A DNA stretch of 64,000 bases from contig CAVXLN010000008.1 in the NCBI GenBank assembly GCA_963762435.1, positions 248,001 through 312,000 on the forward strand, in the 5' to 3' direction. This document shows positions 8,402 to 16,874 of the stretch, piece by piece; the first letter of the stretch is position 1; every line of letters begins with the position of its first letter. The DNA comes from JAXDMU01 sp963762435 (GTDB taxonomy: Bacteria; Pseudomonadota; Alphaproteobacteria; ATCC43930; CGMCC-115725). The position numbers and the translations under genes are program-made. The notes below the pieces were generated by a model. It saw only the letters and a list, made by a program, of their open reading frames with translations, was not told where the DNA came from and ran no database searches.

Positions 8402-9063
8402 TCCTGCTCGGCCTCACGGGCTCGATCGGCATGGGCAAATCGACCGCGGCAGCGATGCTGCGCCGCCTCGGTCTGCCGGTCCATGATGCGGACGCCGTGG
8501 TGCATCACCTGTTGGGGCCCGGCGGTGCCGCCGTGCGCGAGGTGCTGGCGGCTTTCCCCGGCGTCGGCTCGGTCGAAGCCGGGATCGATCGGCTGGCGCT
8601 CGGCAAGGAGGTGTTCGGCGATGCCGCCAAGCTGAAACGGCTCGAGCGGATTCTGCATCCGAAAGTGCGGGCGGTGAACCGCCGCTTCCTCGCGGCCCAG
8701 GCGCGGCGACGCGCACCCATCGTGGTCCAGGACGTTCCGCTGCTCTACGAGACAGGGGGCGATGCCGGCTGCGACGCAGTGATCGTCGTCTCGGCGCCTC
8801 CCTTCCTCCAGCGTCAGCGCGTGCTGAAACGGCCGGGCATGAGCGAGGCGAAGTTCCGCGCGATCCTGGCGAAGCAGGTGCCGGATCGACAGAAGCGTCA
8901 GCGTACACCATATGTTGTAGAAACCGGTTTAGGCAAACGCCACAGCTTGAAAATGCTGCACCGATTCGTCAAACTGATCCAATCTCGTCACGGTCCTGGG
9001 CACGCCTATCCCAATGCGCGAAGTCGTTCTCGATACGGAAACCACCGGTCTCGATCCCGCTGA
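8398..9063 (+). CDS. coaE: dephospho-CoA kinase
   Basis: A 221-residue kinase for the last step of coenzyme A synthesis, phosphorylating the ribose 3'-hydroxyl. The P-loop GLTGSIGMGKST is at residues 5-16, followed by VHDADAVVHHLL and VVQDVPLLYETGGD. The GTG start overlaps the aroE stop. The last roughly 17 codons (SRSRYGNHRSRSR tail) have no family counterpart and lie in another frame over the start of dnaQ, giving a 50-base overlap. This suggests loss of an earlier stop codon. Confidence 0.93.
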   Translation: MILLGLTGSIGMGKSTAAAMLRRLGLPVHDADAVVHHLLGPGGAAVREVLAAFPGVGSVEAGIDRLALGKEVFGDAAKLKRLERILHPKVRAVNRRFLAAQARRRAPIVVQDVPLLYETGGDAGCDAVIVVSAPPFLQRQRVLKRPGMSEAKFRAILAKQVPDRQKRQRTPYVVETGLGKRHSLKMLHRFVKLIQSRHGPGHAYPNARSRSRYGNHRSRSR

Positions 9064-9691
9064 CGGCCATCGCGTGGTCGAGGTGGCGTGCGTCGAGCTC
9101 TTCAACCTCATGCCGACCGGCAACGAGCTGCATTTCTACTGCAATCCCGAGCGCGACATGCCGGCGGAGGCCTTCGCCGTCCATGGCTTGAGCGAGGAAC
9201 GCCTCAAGACGGAGCCGCTCTTTTCAGAGCAGGCCGAGACCTTCATCGCCTTCATGGAAGGCGCCTCGCTGATCGCGCACAATGCCGAGTTCGATGTCCG
9301 CTTCCTGCAGGCGGAGCTGGTGCGCTGCGGCCGCCCGCGGCTCGCCTGCACGGTGATCGACACGGTGCAGCTGGCACGCCGGAAATTCCCGGGCGCGTCC
9401 GCCAGCCTCGACGCACTCTGCCGCCGCTTCGGCATCGATCTCTCGGGCCGCGCGAAGCATGGCGCGCTCATCGACACCAAGCTGTTGGCCAAGGTCTATC
9501 TGGAGCTCAAGGGCGGATACGAGCCGAAATTCGAGCTCGCCGCCAAATCCAGCCAGACGACGGGTCTTGCCGCCGACAATGTCGTGCGCATCGCCCGCCC
9601 GCCGCGCCCGTTCGCGCCGAGCGATGCGGAGCTCGCAGCCCATCAGGCGATGGTGGCGGGCCTCAAGGACCCGCTCTGGCTCAAAAGCTAG
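9014..9691 (+). CDS. dnaQ: DNA polymerase III epsilon subunit (3'-5' proofreading exonuclease)
   Basis: A 225-residue DEDDh exonuclease. Exo I is LDTETTGLDP (residues 6-15), Exo II is LIAHNAEFDVRFL and Exo III is KHGALIDTKLLAKVY with the catalytic histidine and aspartate. In the replisome it proofreads for DnaE. It starts inside the 3' end of coaE, without a clear Shine-Dalgarno sequence, so expression probably depends on translational coupling. It ends two bases before the convergent secB stop. The order coaE-dnaQ-secB is conserved near alphaproteobacterial origins. Confidence 0.95.
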   Translation: MREVVLDTETTGLDPADGHRVVEVACVELFNLMPTGNELHFYCNPERDMPAEAFAVHGLSEERLKTEPLFSEQAETFIAFMEGASLIAHNAEFDVRFLQAELVRCGRPRLACTVIDTVQLARRKFPGASASLDALCRRFGIDLSGRAKHGALIDTKLLAKVYLELKGGYEPKFELAAKSSQTTGLAADNVVRIARPPRPFAPSDAELAAHQAMVAGLKDPLWLKS

Positions 9692-9693
9692 GG

Positions 9694-10203
9694 TTAGGCC
9701 GATTCGGGCGGCGTGGCGCTGCCGGTCTCGGCGGCGCGCTGGGCCTTGCGGCGCTGCAGCTCGGCGAAATCGATCGGATTGATCATGAGCGGCGGGAAGC
9801 CGCCATCGCGGGTCGCATCGGCGATGATGGCGCGCGCGAAGGGGAACAGCAGCCGGGGCGTCTCGATCAGGATGAGCGCCGCGCGCAGATCGGGCGTGGC
9901 GTTGCGGATGGTGACGACGCCGCCGTAATCGAGTTCGACCAGGAACGACACTTCGCCCTTGGTACGCGCCTCAAGCTGGACGTTGAGGACGACCTCGAAC
10001 AGCTCCTCATTCAGCTGGCGCGCTTTGACATCGACCTCGATCGTCACTTCGGGCGGCCCGTTCTGGCCCAGTAAGCTGTCCGGCGCCCGCGGATTCTCGA
10101 AGCTGAGATCGCGCAGATACTGCGCATTGACGATGAGCGACGGCGCTTGCGGCTGCTGGTTGGCGGGCGCGCCGTCTTGGCCGTTGGCGGCGATGTCGGA
10201 CAT
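9694..10203 (-). CDS. secB: protein-export chaperone SecB
   Basis: A 169-residue homotetrameric cytosolic chaperone that keeps preproteins unfolded and delivers them to SecA. The conserved core reads QYLRDLSFENPRAP, then EVVLNVQLEAR, FLVELDYGGVV and IETPRLLFPFARAI, followed by GGFPPLMINPIDFAELQ near the end. The N-terminal 20 residues are a Gln/Pro/Ala-rich variable tail. It sits 62 bases downstream of hslU on the same strand and convergent with dnaQ. Confidence 0.97.
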   Translation of the reverse strand: MSDIAANGQDGAPANQQPQAPSLIVNAQYLRDLSFENPRAPDSLLGQNGPPEVTIEVDVKARQLNEELFEVVLNVQLEARTKGEVSFLVELDYGGVVTIRNATPDLRAALILIETPRLLFPFARAIIADATRDGGFPPLMINPIDFAELQRRKAQRAAETGSATPPESA

Positions 10204-10265
10204 GAAATCAGCTCCGGAAAGATCGAGGCCGGTGGGCTAGCACGGAACCCGGTCCGGCCACAACC

Positions 10266-11582
10266 TCACAGGATGAACTTCGACAGGTCCGCGTTCTTGG
10301 CCAGCGCCGAGACATGATCCTGCACATAGGCGCGGTCGATGGTGACGACCGAACCCGGCGACATGTCGGATGCCGCGAAGCTGACCTGCTCCAACAGCCG
10401 CTCCAGCACCGTGTGGAGCCGCCGCGCGCCGATATTCTCGATCGCGGTGTTGATCTCGACCGCGACCGACGCGATCTCCTCGACCCCCTCGGGCTCGAAG
10501 GCGAGTGTGACACCTTCGGTCGCCAGCAGCGCCACATATTGCTTGATCAGGCTCGCCTCGGTCTCGGTCAGGATACGCTTGAAATCATCCTTGGTGAGCG
10601 CCCGGAGCTCGACCCGGATCGGCAGCCGTCCCTGCAGCTCGGGCAGGAGATCGGACGGCTTGGCGAGATGGAAGGCGCCCGACGCAATGAATAATATATG
10701 GTCGGTCTTGACCGGCCCGTACTTGGTCGCGACCGTAGTACCCTCGATCAGCGGCAGCAGGTCGCGCTGGACACCTTCGCGGCTGACATCGGCGCCGGAC
10801 CGTTCAGAGCGCGCGCAAATCTTGTCGATCTCGTCGATGAAAACGATGCCGTTCTGCTCGGTGGCATTGATCGCCTCGCGCGTGACCGTGTCGCTGTCGA
10901 GCAGCTTGTCGCTCTCCTCGGCGATCAGCACTTCGTAGCTGTCGGAGACATTCATCTTGCGCGTCTTGGTCCGGCCACCGAACGTCTTGCCCAGGATGTC
11001 GCCCAGATTGACCATGCCCATCTGGGCACCGGGCATGCCCGGGATCTCGAAGGTCGGCATCTGGCCGCCGGCGCTGTCGCTGAGCTGCAGCTCGATCTCG
11101 CGGTCGTCGAGCTGGCCTTCGCGCAGCATCTTGCGGAATTTGGACCGCGTATCGGCGGCGGCACTCGTGCCGACCAGCGCGTCCAGCACGCGCTCCTCGG
11201 CATTGGCCTCGGCCTTGGTCGCGACTTCCTTGCGCAGACGCTCGCGCGTCATGCCGAGCGCCATCTCGACGAGGTCGCGCACGATCTGCTCGACGTCCCG
11301 GCCGACATAGCCCACCTCGGTGAATTTGGTCGCCTCGACCTTGATGAACGGCGCCTGGGCCAGCCGGGCGAGCCGGCGCGCGATTTCGGTCTTGCCCACA
11401 CCGGTCGGGCCGATCATCAGGATATTCTTCGGTTGCACCTCGTCCTTGAGCGCGTCGGGCAGCTGCTGGCGCCGCCAGCGGTTCCGGAGCGCGATGGCGA
11501 CGGCGCGCTTCGCGTCATTCTGGCCGATGATGTAGCGGTCGAGCTCGGAGACGATCTCGCGCGGGCTGAAGGAAGCGGTCAT
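10266..11582 (-). CDS. hslU: ATP-dependent protease ATPase subunit HslU
   Basis: A 438-residue AAA+ unfoldase that feeds substrates into the HslV peptidase. Visible are the N-terminal SPREIVSELDRYIIGQNDAKRAVAIALRNRWRR, Walker A GPTGVGKT at residues 58-65, Walker B with FIDEIDKI, and the C-terminal LSKFIL tail used to activate HslV. The ATG at 11582 lies four bases after the hslV stop; longer in-frame starts reach into hslV and are rejected. A typical hslVU operon. Confidence 0.97.
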   Translation of the reverse strand: MTASFSPREIVSELDRYIIGQNDAKRAVAIALRNRWRRQQLPDALKDEVQPKNILMIGPTGVGKTEIARRLARLAQAPFIKVEATKFTEVGYVGRDVEQIVRDLVEMALGMTRERLRKEVATKAEANAEERVLDALVGTSAAADTRSKFRKMLREGQLDDREIELQLSDSAGGQMPTFEIPGMPGAQMGMVNLGDILGKTFGGRTKTRKMNVSDSYEVLIAEESDKLLDSDTVTREAINATEQNGIVFIDEIDKICARSERSGADVSREGVQRDLLPLIEGTTVATKYGPVKTDHILFIASGAFHLAKPSDLLPELQGRLPIRVELRALTKDDFKRILTETEASLIKQYVALLATEGVTLAFEPEGVEEIASVAVEINTAIENIGARRLHTVLERLLEQVSFAASDMSPGSVVTIDRAYVQDHVSALAKNADLSKFIL

Positions 11583-11586
11583 AGAC

Positions 11587-12135
11587 TTACAGGCTTTCGA
11601 CGATGATCTTTTCGTTGGTGTAGACGCAGATGCCGGCGGCGATCGCCATCGATCTGCGCACGATCGCCTCGGCATCGAGCCCGTCGACATCGATGAGCGC
11701 GCGGGCGGCGGCCAGCGCATAGGTGCCGCCGGAGCCGATGCCGATGATACCATCCTCCGGCTCCAGCACATCGCCATTGCCGGAGAGGATGAGGGAAGCA
11801 CTCTTGTCGGCCACCGCCATCATCGCCTCCAGCCGGCGCAGATAGCGGTCGGTGCGCCAATCCTTGGCGAGCTCGACGCAGGCGCGGGTCAGCTGGCCGG
11901 CATGCTGCTCGAGCTTGGCCTCAAGCCGTTCGAAGAGGGTGATGGCGTCGGCGGTGGCGCCGGCGAAACCGGCGATGACCGAGCCGTCGCCCAGGCGGCG
12001 GACTTTGCGGGCATTGGATTTGACGATGGTTTGGCCCATCGAGACCTGGCCGTCGCCGGCCAGCACGACATGATCGCCCTTGCGCACGCAAAGGATCGTG
12101 GTGCCGTGCCAAATGATGCTGTTGGGATCGGACAT
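11587..12135 (-). CDS. hslV: ATP-dependent protease peptidase subunit HslV
   Basis: A 182-residue threonine protease of the proteasome beta fold. The sequence WHGTTILCVRKG shows the processing site, so the mature N terminus and nucleophile is T12, which with T13 forms the family's TT start. GDGQVSMGQTIVK and GIGSGGTYALAAARAL are further family blocks. It precedes hslU by four bases. The 92 bases upstream separate it from the DUF2380-like gene. Confidence 0.97.
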   Translation of the reverse strand: MSDPNSIIWHGTTILCVRKGDHVVLAGDGQVSMGQTIVKSNARKVRRLGDGSVIAGFAGATADAITLFERLEAKLEQHAGQLTRACVELAKDWRTDRYLRRLEAMMAVADKSASLILSGNGDVLEPEDGIIGIGSGGTYALAAARALIDVDGLDAEAIVRRSMAIAAGICVYTNEKIIVESL

Positions 12136-12227
12136 GGCACTTTCCAGAAATCAGGCGCCATCATTTGGGCATCGGATGGCGGGCTTCAAGCGTTCCGGGC
12201 CGGCGTGCAGATTTGCGTGGGACGCGC

Positions 12228-12731
12228 CTACGGCTCGTCGAACAGGTAGTGACGCAGCATATAGTCGAGCCCGTGATGCCAGGTCTCGTCGGTATTGCCG
12301 CGGATATCGACGCTTTTGACGAAGGTGAGCTTACCGGTCTTCGCATCCTCCATGTACAGGTTGATGTTGAGGATAAGATTGCTGACTTTCTGGACCGTGC
12401 CCCAGGCCGCCCAGTCGGCACCGACCGCCTTGGCATAGTCGCTTTCGCAGCCATTGCAGCCGCCGATCGCCGGGCCGCTTGCGGCCTGCTTCTCGATCTC
12501 CGGCGAGAGCGGCACGATCGTGTATTTGCCCGAGGCCGAAAGTTTCTCGTCGAACAGGCCGTCGAGCATCTTGAGCCGGGCCTGCTCCTCAGGCCTCGTT
12601 GCCTCAAGCGACGTATTGATCAGCGAGAAGCCGAAGAAGGCGATGTGATGGCTCGGTTCGGCCGCTCGGCTCGGACCTATGCCGAGCAAGGCCGCGAGCA
12701 GCGATAGCGCGAGCCAGCCTTTCGCCATCAT
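12228..12731 (-). CDS. secreted/periplasmic protein of unknown function (DUF2380/DUF3280-like)
   Basis: A 167-residue protein with a clear Sec signal peptide (residues 1-23, cleavage after SRAA). The mature part begins HHIAFFGFSLINTSLEATRPEEQARLKMLDGLFDEKLSASGKYTI, a pattern seen in small secreted alphaproteobacterial proteins annotated as DUF2380 or DUF3280; the exact family is from memory. A CNGC pair (GGCNGCESDYAKAVGADW) may form a disulfide. The core fold suggests a beta-rich domain. It starts one base after the fhs stop, so it is likely co-transcribed with fhs. No function is assigned. Confidence 0.75.
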   Translation of the reverse strand: MMAKGWLALSLLAALLGIGPSRAAEPSHHIAFFGFSLINTSLEATRPEEQARLKMLDGLFDEKLSASGKYTIVPLSPEIEKQAASGPAIGGCNGCESDYAKAVGADWAAWGTVQKVSNLILNINLYMEDAKTGKLTFVKSVDIRGNTDETWHHGLDYMLRHYLFDEP

Positions 12732-12732
12732 C

Positions 12733-14415
12733 TCAGCTCAGCCCGGTGATGTTGCCCTCGGCGTCGACATCGATATGTTCGGCGGCCGGTCGGCGCGGCA
12801 GGCCGGGCATGGTCATGATCTCGCCGCACAGCGCCACGACGAATCCCGCACCCGCGGCCAGCCGCGCCTCGCGGACCGGCACGATATGGCCTTCGGGCGC
12901 GCCGCGCAAATCGGGGTCGGTCGAGAAGCTATATTGCGTCTTGGCCATGCAAACCGGCAGATGGCCGAAGCCCGCGGCCTCGAACGCGGCCAGCTGCTTC
13001 GCCGCGGCCGGCGCCACCGCAATGTCGGCCGCCCCATAGATCTCGCGCGCGATCGTGCGGATCTTCTCCGTGAGCGGCATGGCGTCGGGATAGAGCGTCT
13101 TGAACCGGGCGACACCGGATTGCGCCAGCTGGGCCACCTCGGTCGCGAGCCCGACGGCGCCCTTGCCGCCCTCGGCCCAATGAGTCGAGACATGGACATT
13201 GACGCCGATCTCGGCGCAGATCGCGCGCACGGCGTCCTGCTCGGCGACGGTATCCGCCGTGAAGCCATTGAGCGCCACCGTCACCGGCAGGCCGAATTTC
13301 TTCAGATTCTGCACATGGCGCTTGAGATTGGCCGCACCCGCGCGCACGGCGGCGACATTCTCGGCGCCGAGATCCGCACGCGCCACACCGCCATGCATCT
13401 TGAGCGCCCGGATCGTCGCCACCACGACCGCGGCGGCGGGCTCGAGCCCTGCGACCCGGCACTTGATGTTGAGGAACTTCTCGGCGCCAAGATCGGCGCC
13501 GAAGCCCGCCTCGGTCACGACATAGTCGGCCAGGCCCAAGGCCGTCTCGGTCGCCAGCACCGAATTGCAGCCATGGGCGATATTGGCGAAGGGTCCGCCA
13601 TGGACGAGCGCCGGCGTATGCTCGATCGTCTGCACGAGGTTGGGCTGCAGCGCATCCTTGAGCAGCGCCGTCATGGCGCCGGGGGCAGCGAGATCGGCCG
13701 CGGTCACCGGCTTCCGCCCGCGCGTCTCGCCGATGATGATCCGGCCCAGCCGCTGCCTGAGGTCGTCGAGCGAGGTGGCCAGGCAGAAGATCGCCATGAT
13801 CTCGCTCGCCACCGTGATGTCGAACCCATCCTCGCGGACGGCACCATTGCCGAGCCCGACCACGGTATGGCGAAGTGCGCGGTCGTTGAGGTCGAGCGCG
13901 CGCTTCCAGGTGACGCGCCTCGGATCGATATCGAGCGGATTGCCCCAATAGATCTGATTGTCGATCATCGCCGCCAGCAGATTGTTGGCAGCCCCGATGG
14001 CGTGGAAATCGCCGGTGAAATGGAGGTTGATCTCCTCCATCGGCACGATCTGGGCATGGCCGCCGCCGGCCGCCCCGCCCTTGGCGCCGAAGCAGGGGCC
14101 GAGGCTGGGCTCGCGCAGGCAGATCGCGACCTTATGGCCGAGATGCTTGAGCGCATCGCCGAGGCCGATCGTCGTGGTGGTCTTGCCTTCCCCGGCGGGT
14201 GTCGGGCTGATGGCGCTGACCAGGATCAGCTTGCCGCGCCGCCGCCGCCGAGCTTTTGCCACAAAATCGGCGGAAAGCTTCGCTTTGTAGGGCCCGTATC
14301 GATAGACCGAGGCCTCCGGCACGCCGAGCTCGGCGGCGATTTCCTCGATCGGTTTCAGCGCGGCCGCGCGCGCGATCTCGATGTCACTCTTAGGAATGTT
14401 GGGAGAGCTGTCCAA
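12733..14415 (-). CDS. fhs: formate-tetrahydrofolate ligase
   Basis: A 560-residue cytosolic enzyme making 10-formyl-THF from formate, THF and ATP. Evidence includes the start SDIEIARAA..KPIEEIAAELG, the ATP loop SPTPAGEGKTTTTIGL, REPSLGPCFGAKGGAAGGG and VRALKMHGG-type blocks. I choose a TTG start at 14415: it follows AAGGA (14424-14428) by eight bases and gives the expected family length. The longer frame upstream runs over the divergent pmbA region and is unlikely. The enzyme links formate to one-carbon metabolism. Confidence 0.94.
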   Translation of the reverse strand: MDSSPNIPKSDIEIARAAALKPIEEIAAELGVPEASVYRYGPYKAKLSADFVAKARRRRRGKLILVSAISPTPAGEGKTTTTIGLGDALKHLGHKVAICLREPSLGPCFGAKGGAAGGGHAQIVPMEEINLHFTGDFHAIGAANNLLAAMIDNQIYWGNPLDIDPRRVTWKRALDLNDRALRHTVVGLGNGAVREDGFDITVASEIMAIFCLATSLDDLRQRLGRIIIGETRGRKPVTAADLAAPGAMTALLKDALQPNLVQTIEHTPALVHGGPFANIAHGCNSVLATETALGLADYVVTEAGFGADLGAEKFLNIKCRVAGLEPAAAVVVATIRALKMHGGVARADLGAENVAAVRAGAANLKRHVQNLKKFGLPVTVALNGFTADTVAEQDAVRAICAEIGVNVHVSTHWAEGGKGAVGLATEVAQLAQSGVARFKTLYPDAMPLTEKIRTIAREIYGAADIAVAPAAAKQLAAFEAAGFGHLPVCMAKTQYSFSTDPDLRGAPEGHIVPVREARLAAGAGFVVALCGEIMTMPGLPRRPAAEHIDVDAEGNITGLS

Positions 14416-14522
14416 CGCCGTTATCCTTGCCTCTGATGACAGCCGTGCTACACGAGGCGGCGGCAAAGCGGAAGAAGCTTGCTGTGCCGAGCATGCGATA
14501 CGCCCCAAAGGAGCCCGCCGAC

Positions 14523-15866
14523 ATGACCGCTACGAACGCTCAGAACGATGTGCTCACCGACCTCATCGAGCGGGCGCGCAAGGCCGGTGCCGACCAGGCC
14601 GACGGCGTCATGTTCGAAGGCGTGTCGATCAGCCATGCCCAGCGCTTGGGCCATATCGAGAAGCTCGAACGCTCCGAAGGCTATGATCTGGGCTTGCGCG
14701 TGCTGATCGGAAAGCGCCAGGCCATCGTCTCCTCGAACGACCGCTCGCGTGCGGCCTTGGATGCGCTGGTCGAGCGCGCCGTCGCCATGGCGAAGAGCGT
14801 GCCGGAGGACGAGTTCTGCGGTGTCGCCGATCCGGCCCAGATCGCCAAGACCTGGCCCGCGATCGACCTCCTCGACCCGGTCGAGCCCGCGACCGAGATC
14901 CTGATCGAGCGCGCGCGGGCGGCCGAGGATGCCGCACGCGCCGTGGCCGGCATCACCAATTCCGAAGGGGCCGAGGCCAGCTGGGGCTCGAGCCGGGTCG
15001 TGCTGGCGAGCTCGAACGGCTTCTACGGCACCTATGCCGGCTCCAGCCACAGCGTCAGCGCCGCGGTCGTCGCCGGATCCGGCGACGGGATGGAGCGCGA
15101 CTATGATTATTCGAGCACCGTCTATGCCGAGGATCTCGAGGATCCGGTGAAGGTCGGGACCCGCGCCGGCGAGAAGGCGGTGCGGCGCCTGAATGCGCGC
15201 AAGCCGGCGACGGCGCGGCTGCCCGTCGTCTATGACCCGCGCATCGCCTCGGGTCTCCTCGGCCATCTCGTCGGCGCCATTCTCGGCCCTTCGATCGCGC
15301 GCAAGACCAGCTTCCTGAAGGACAAGCTCGGCGAGCGGGTGTTTCCGGCGGGCATCAACATCATCGACGATCCGCATCGCCAGCGCGGCCTGCGCTCGAA
15401 GCCGTTCGATGCCGAAGGCCTCGCCAATCAGCGCCGGGCGCTGGTCGAGGACGGCATCCTCAAGACCTGGGTGCTCGATCTCCGCTCGGCCCGGCAGCTG
15501 GGCTTGGCATCGACCGGCCACGCCTCGCGCGGCACTTCCTCGCCACCCTCGCCGTCGACCACGAATCTCTATCTCGAGCCCGGCAAGCAGTCGCGCGAGG
15601 AGCTGATCGCCGACATAAAGTCGGGGCTTTATGTGACAGAGCTGATCGGGATGGGCGTCAACGGCGTCACCGGCGATTACAGCCGGGGGGCGGCCGGCTT
15701 CTGGATCGAGAATGGTGAACTTGCCTATCCCGTGAACGAGATCACGATTGCCAGCAATCTCAAGGAGATGTTCCTGAGTTTGAGCGCCGCGTCCGACCTC
15801 GAATTCCGCGCGGGGACGAATGCACCGACACTTCGGGTCGAAAGCATGACCATCGCCGGCGCTTGA
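14523..15866 (+). CDS. pmbA: TldD/PmbA family metallopeptidase-like protein (TldE)
   Basis: A 447-residue member of the PmbA/TldE branch. In E. coli TldE pairs with TldD in a protease that matures microcin B17 and acts on the CcdA antitoxin. The TldE half lacks the HExxH motif, and none is seen here. Family blocks include GYDLGLRVLIGKRQAIVSSND, GLLGHLVGAILGPSIARKTSFL, the GTSSPPSPSTTNLYLEPG loop and IGMGVNGVTGDYSRGAAGFWIENGE. The ATG at 14523 follows AAGGAG by nine bases, which is better than in-frame starts 96 bases earlier. No TldD gene is in the window. Confidence 0.93.
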   Translation: MTATNAQNDVLTDLIERARKAGADQADGVMFEGVSISHAQRLGHIEKLERSEGYDLGLRVLIGKRQAIVSSNDRSRAALDALVERAVAMAKSVPEDEFCGVADPAQIAKTWPAIDLLDPVEPATEILIERARAAEDAARAVAGITNSEGAEASWGSSRVVLASSNGFYGTYAGSSHSVSAAVVAGSGDGMERDYDYSSTVYAEDLEDPVKVGTRAGEKAVRRLNARKPATARLPVVYDPRIASGLLGHLVGAILGPSIARKTSFLKDKLGERVFPAGINIIDDPHRQRGLRSKPFDAEGLANQRRALVEDGILKTWVLDLRSARQLGLASTGHASRGTSSPPSPSTTNLYLEPGKQSREELIADIKSGLYVTELIGMGVNGVTGDYSRGAAGFWIENGELAYPVNEITIASNLKEMFLSLSAASDLEFRAGTNAPTLRVESMTIAGA

Positions 15867-15946
15867 ATTTCTGCCGCACCGCAGAAATAAAGCGTCAATC
15901 GATGTTATATTTTTATGTCGGATCGATGACCAGCTAGTCTCGGATA

Positions 15947-16003
15947 TGTGACATATAGTATGTCACAGTTAATGCTTGACACTATATCTAGAAGCAGTAT
16001 TTT
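15947..16003 (+). promoter_or_regulatory. promoter with an adjacent 9-bp inverted repeat upstream of the LpxH-like gene
   Basis: A perfect inverted repeat, TGTGACATA-N3-TATGTCACA (15947-15967), lies eight bases before a TTGACA (15976-15981) spaced 16 bases from TATTTT (15998-16003). This gives a good sigma-70-type promoter for the gene starting at 16051. The half-site spacing is wrong for CRP (TGTGA-N6-TCACA), so the regulator is unknown. The region is markedly AT-rich relative to its surroundings. Confidence 0.55.
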
Positions 16004-16050
16004 CCAGGCGCAATACATCACTATGCTATTGCGGTGCGGGAAGTTTGCCA

Positions 16051-16869
16051 ATGACCTATCTCGGGCCCGACAAAGAATACCGCACGATCTGGATCTCGGA
16101 TGTCCATCTTGGCACCCGCGGCTGCCAGGCCGAGTTCCTGCTCGACTTCCTCAAGCACAATGATGCCGAGACCTATTATCTGGTCGGCGACATCTTCGAT
16201 GGCTGGCGGATGAAGAAGTCCTGGTACTGGACCCAGGCCCATAACGATGTCGTGCAGAAGCTCCTGCGCAAGGCCCGCAAGGGCGCCAAGGTCATCTACA
16301 TTCCCGGCAACCATGACGAGGCGCTGCGCGACTTCTCGGCGGCGTCCCTGGTGTTCGGCGAGATCCATCTGCAGGACGAGGCGATCCACGAGACAGCGGA
16401 CGGCAAGCGTCTGCTGGTCGTCCATGGCGATCATTTCGACGGCGTCGTGACCTACGCCAAGTGGCTGGCGCTCTTGGGCGACTGGGCCTACACGACGGTG
16501 CTGGCGCTGAATGTCGTGTTCAACCGGATCCGCCGCCGGATGGGCTATGGCTACTGGTCGCTCTCGGCCTATTTGAAAGCCAAGGTCAAGAACGCGGTCG
16601 AGTTCGTCGGCAATTACGAATCCGCGATCGCCGAGGAGGCGCGGCGCCGTGGTGTCGACGGCATCGTCTGCGGCCATATCCACAAGCCCGAGATGCGCAT
16701 GATCGACGGCGTGCTCTATTGCAATGACGGCGACTGGGTCGAAAGCTGTTCCGCACTGGTCGAGCATTTCGACGGCAAGCTCGAGATCATCCGCTGGATG
16801 GAAGTGCGCAGCTTCGATCCCCTGACCCGTCGTGCCGCGTCGGAAGCCGAAGCGGTTCCGGCCGAGTAG
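16051..16869 (+). CDS. UDP-2,3-diacylglucosamine diphosphatase-like metallophosphoesterase
   Basis: A 272-residue calcineurin-like phosphoesterase. Metal ligands are visible in order: SDVHLG (D17, H19), GDIFDGW, PGNHDE, HGDHFD and CGHIHKPEM. This is the LpxH-related pattern, so the likely role is cleavage of UDP-2,3-diacylglucosamine to lipid X in lipid A synthesis, although this subfamily also contains phosphoesterases of unproven substrate. The ATG at 16051 gives the family start; the frame extends 25 codons upstream without similarity. A glycosyltransferase follows after five bases, suggesting an envelope operon. Confidence 0.85.
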   Translation: MTYLGPDKEYRTIWISDVHLGTRGCQAEFLLDFLKHNDAETYYLVGDIFDGWRMKKSWYWTQAHNDVVQKLLRKARKGAKVIYIPGNHDEALRDFSAASLVFGEIHLQDEAIHETADGKRLLVVHGDHFDGVVTYAKWLALLGDWAYTTVLALNVVFNRIRRRMGYGYWSLSAYLKAKVKNAVEFVGNYESAIAEEARRRGVDGIVCGHIHKPEMRMIDGVLYCNDGDWVESCSALVEHFDGKLEIIRWMEVRSFDPLTRRAASEAEAVPAE

Positions 16870-16874
16870 ACATC

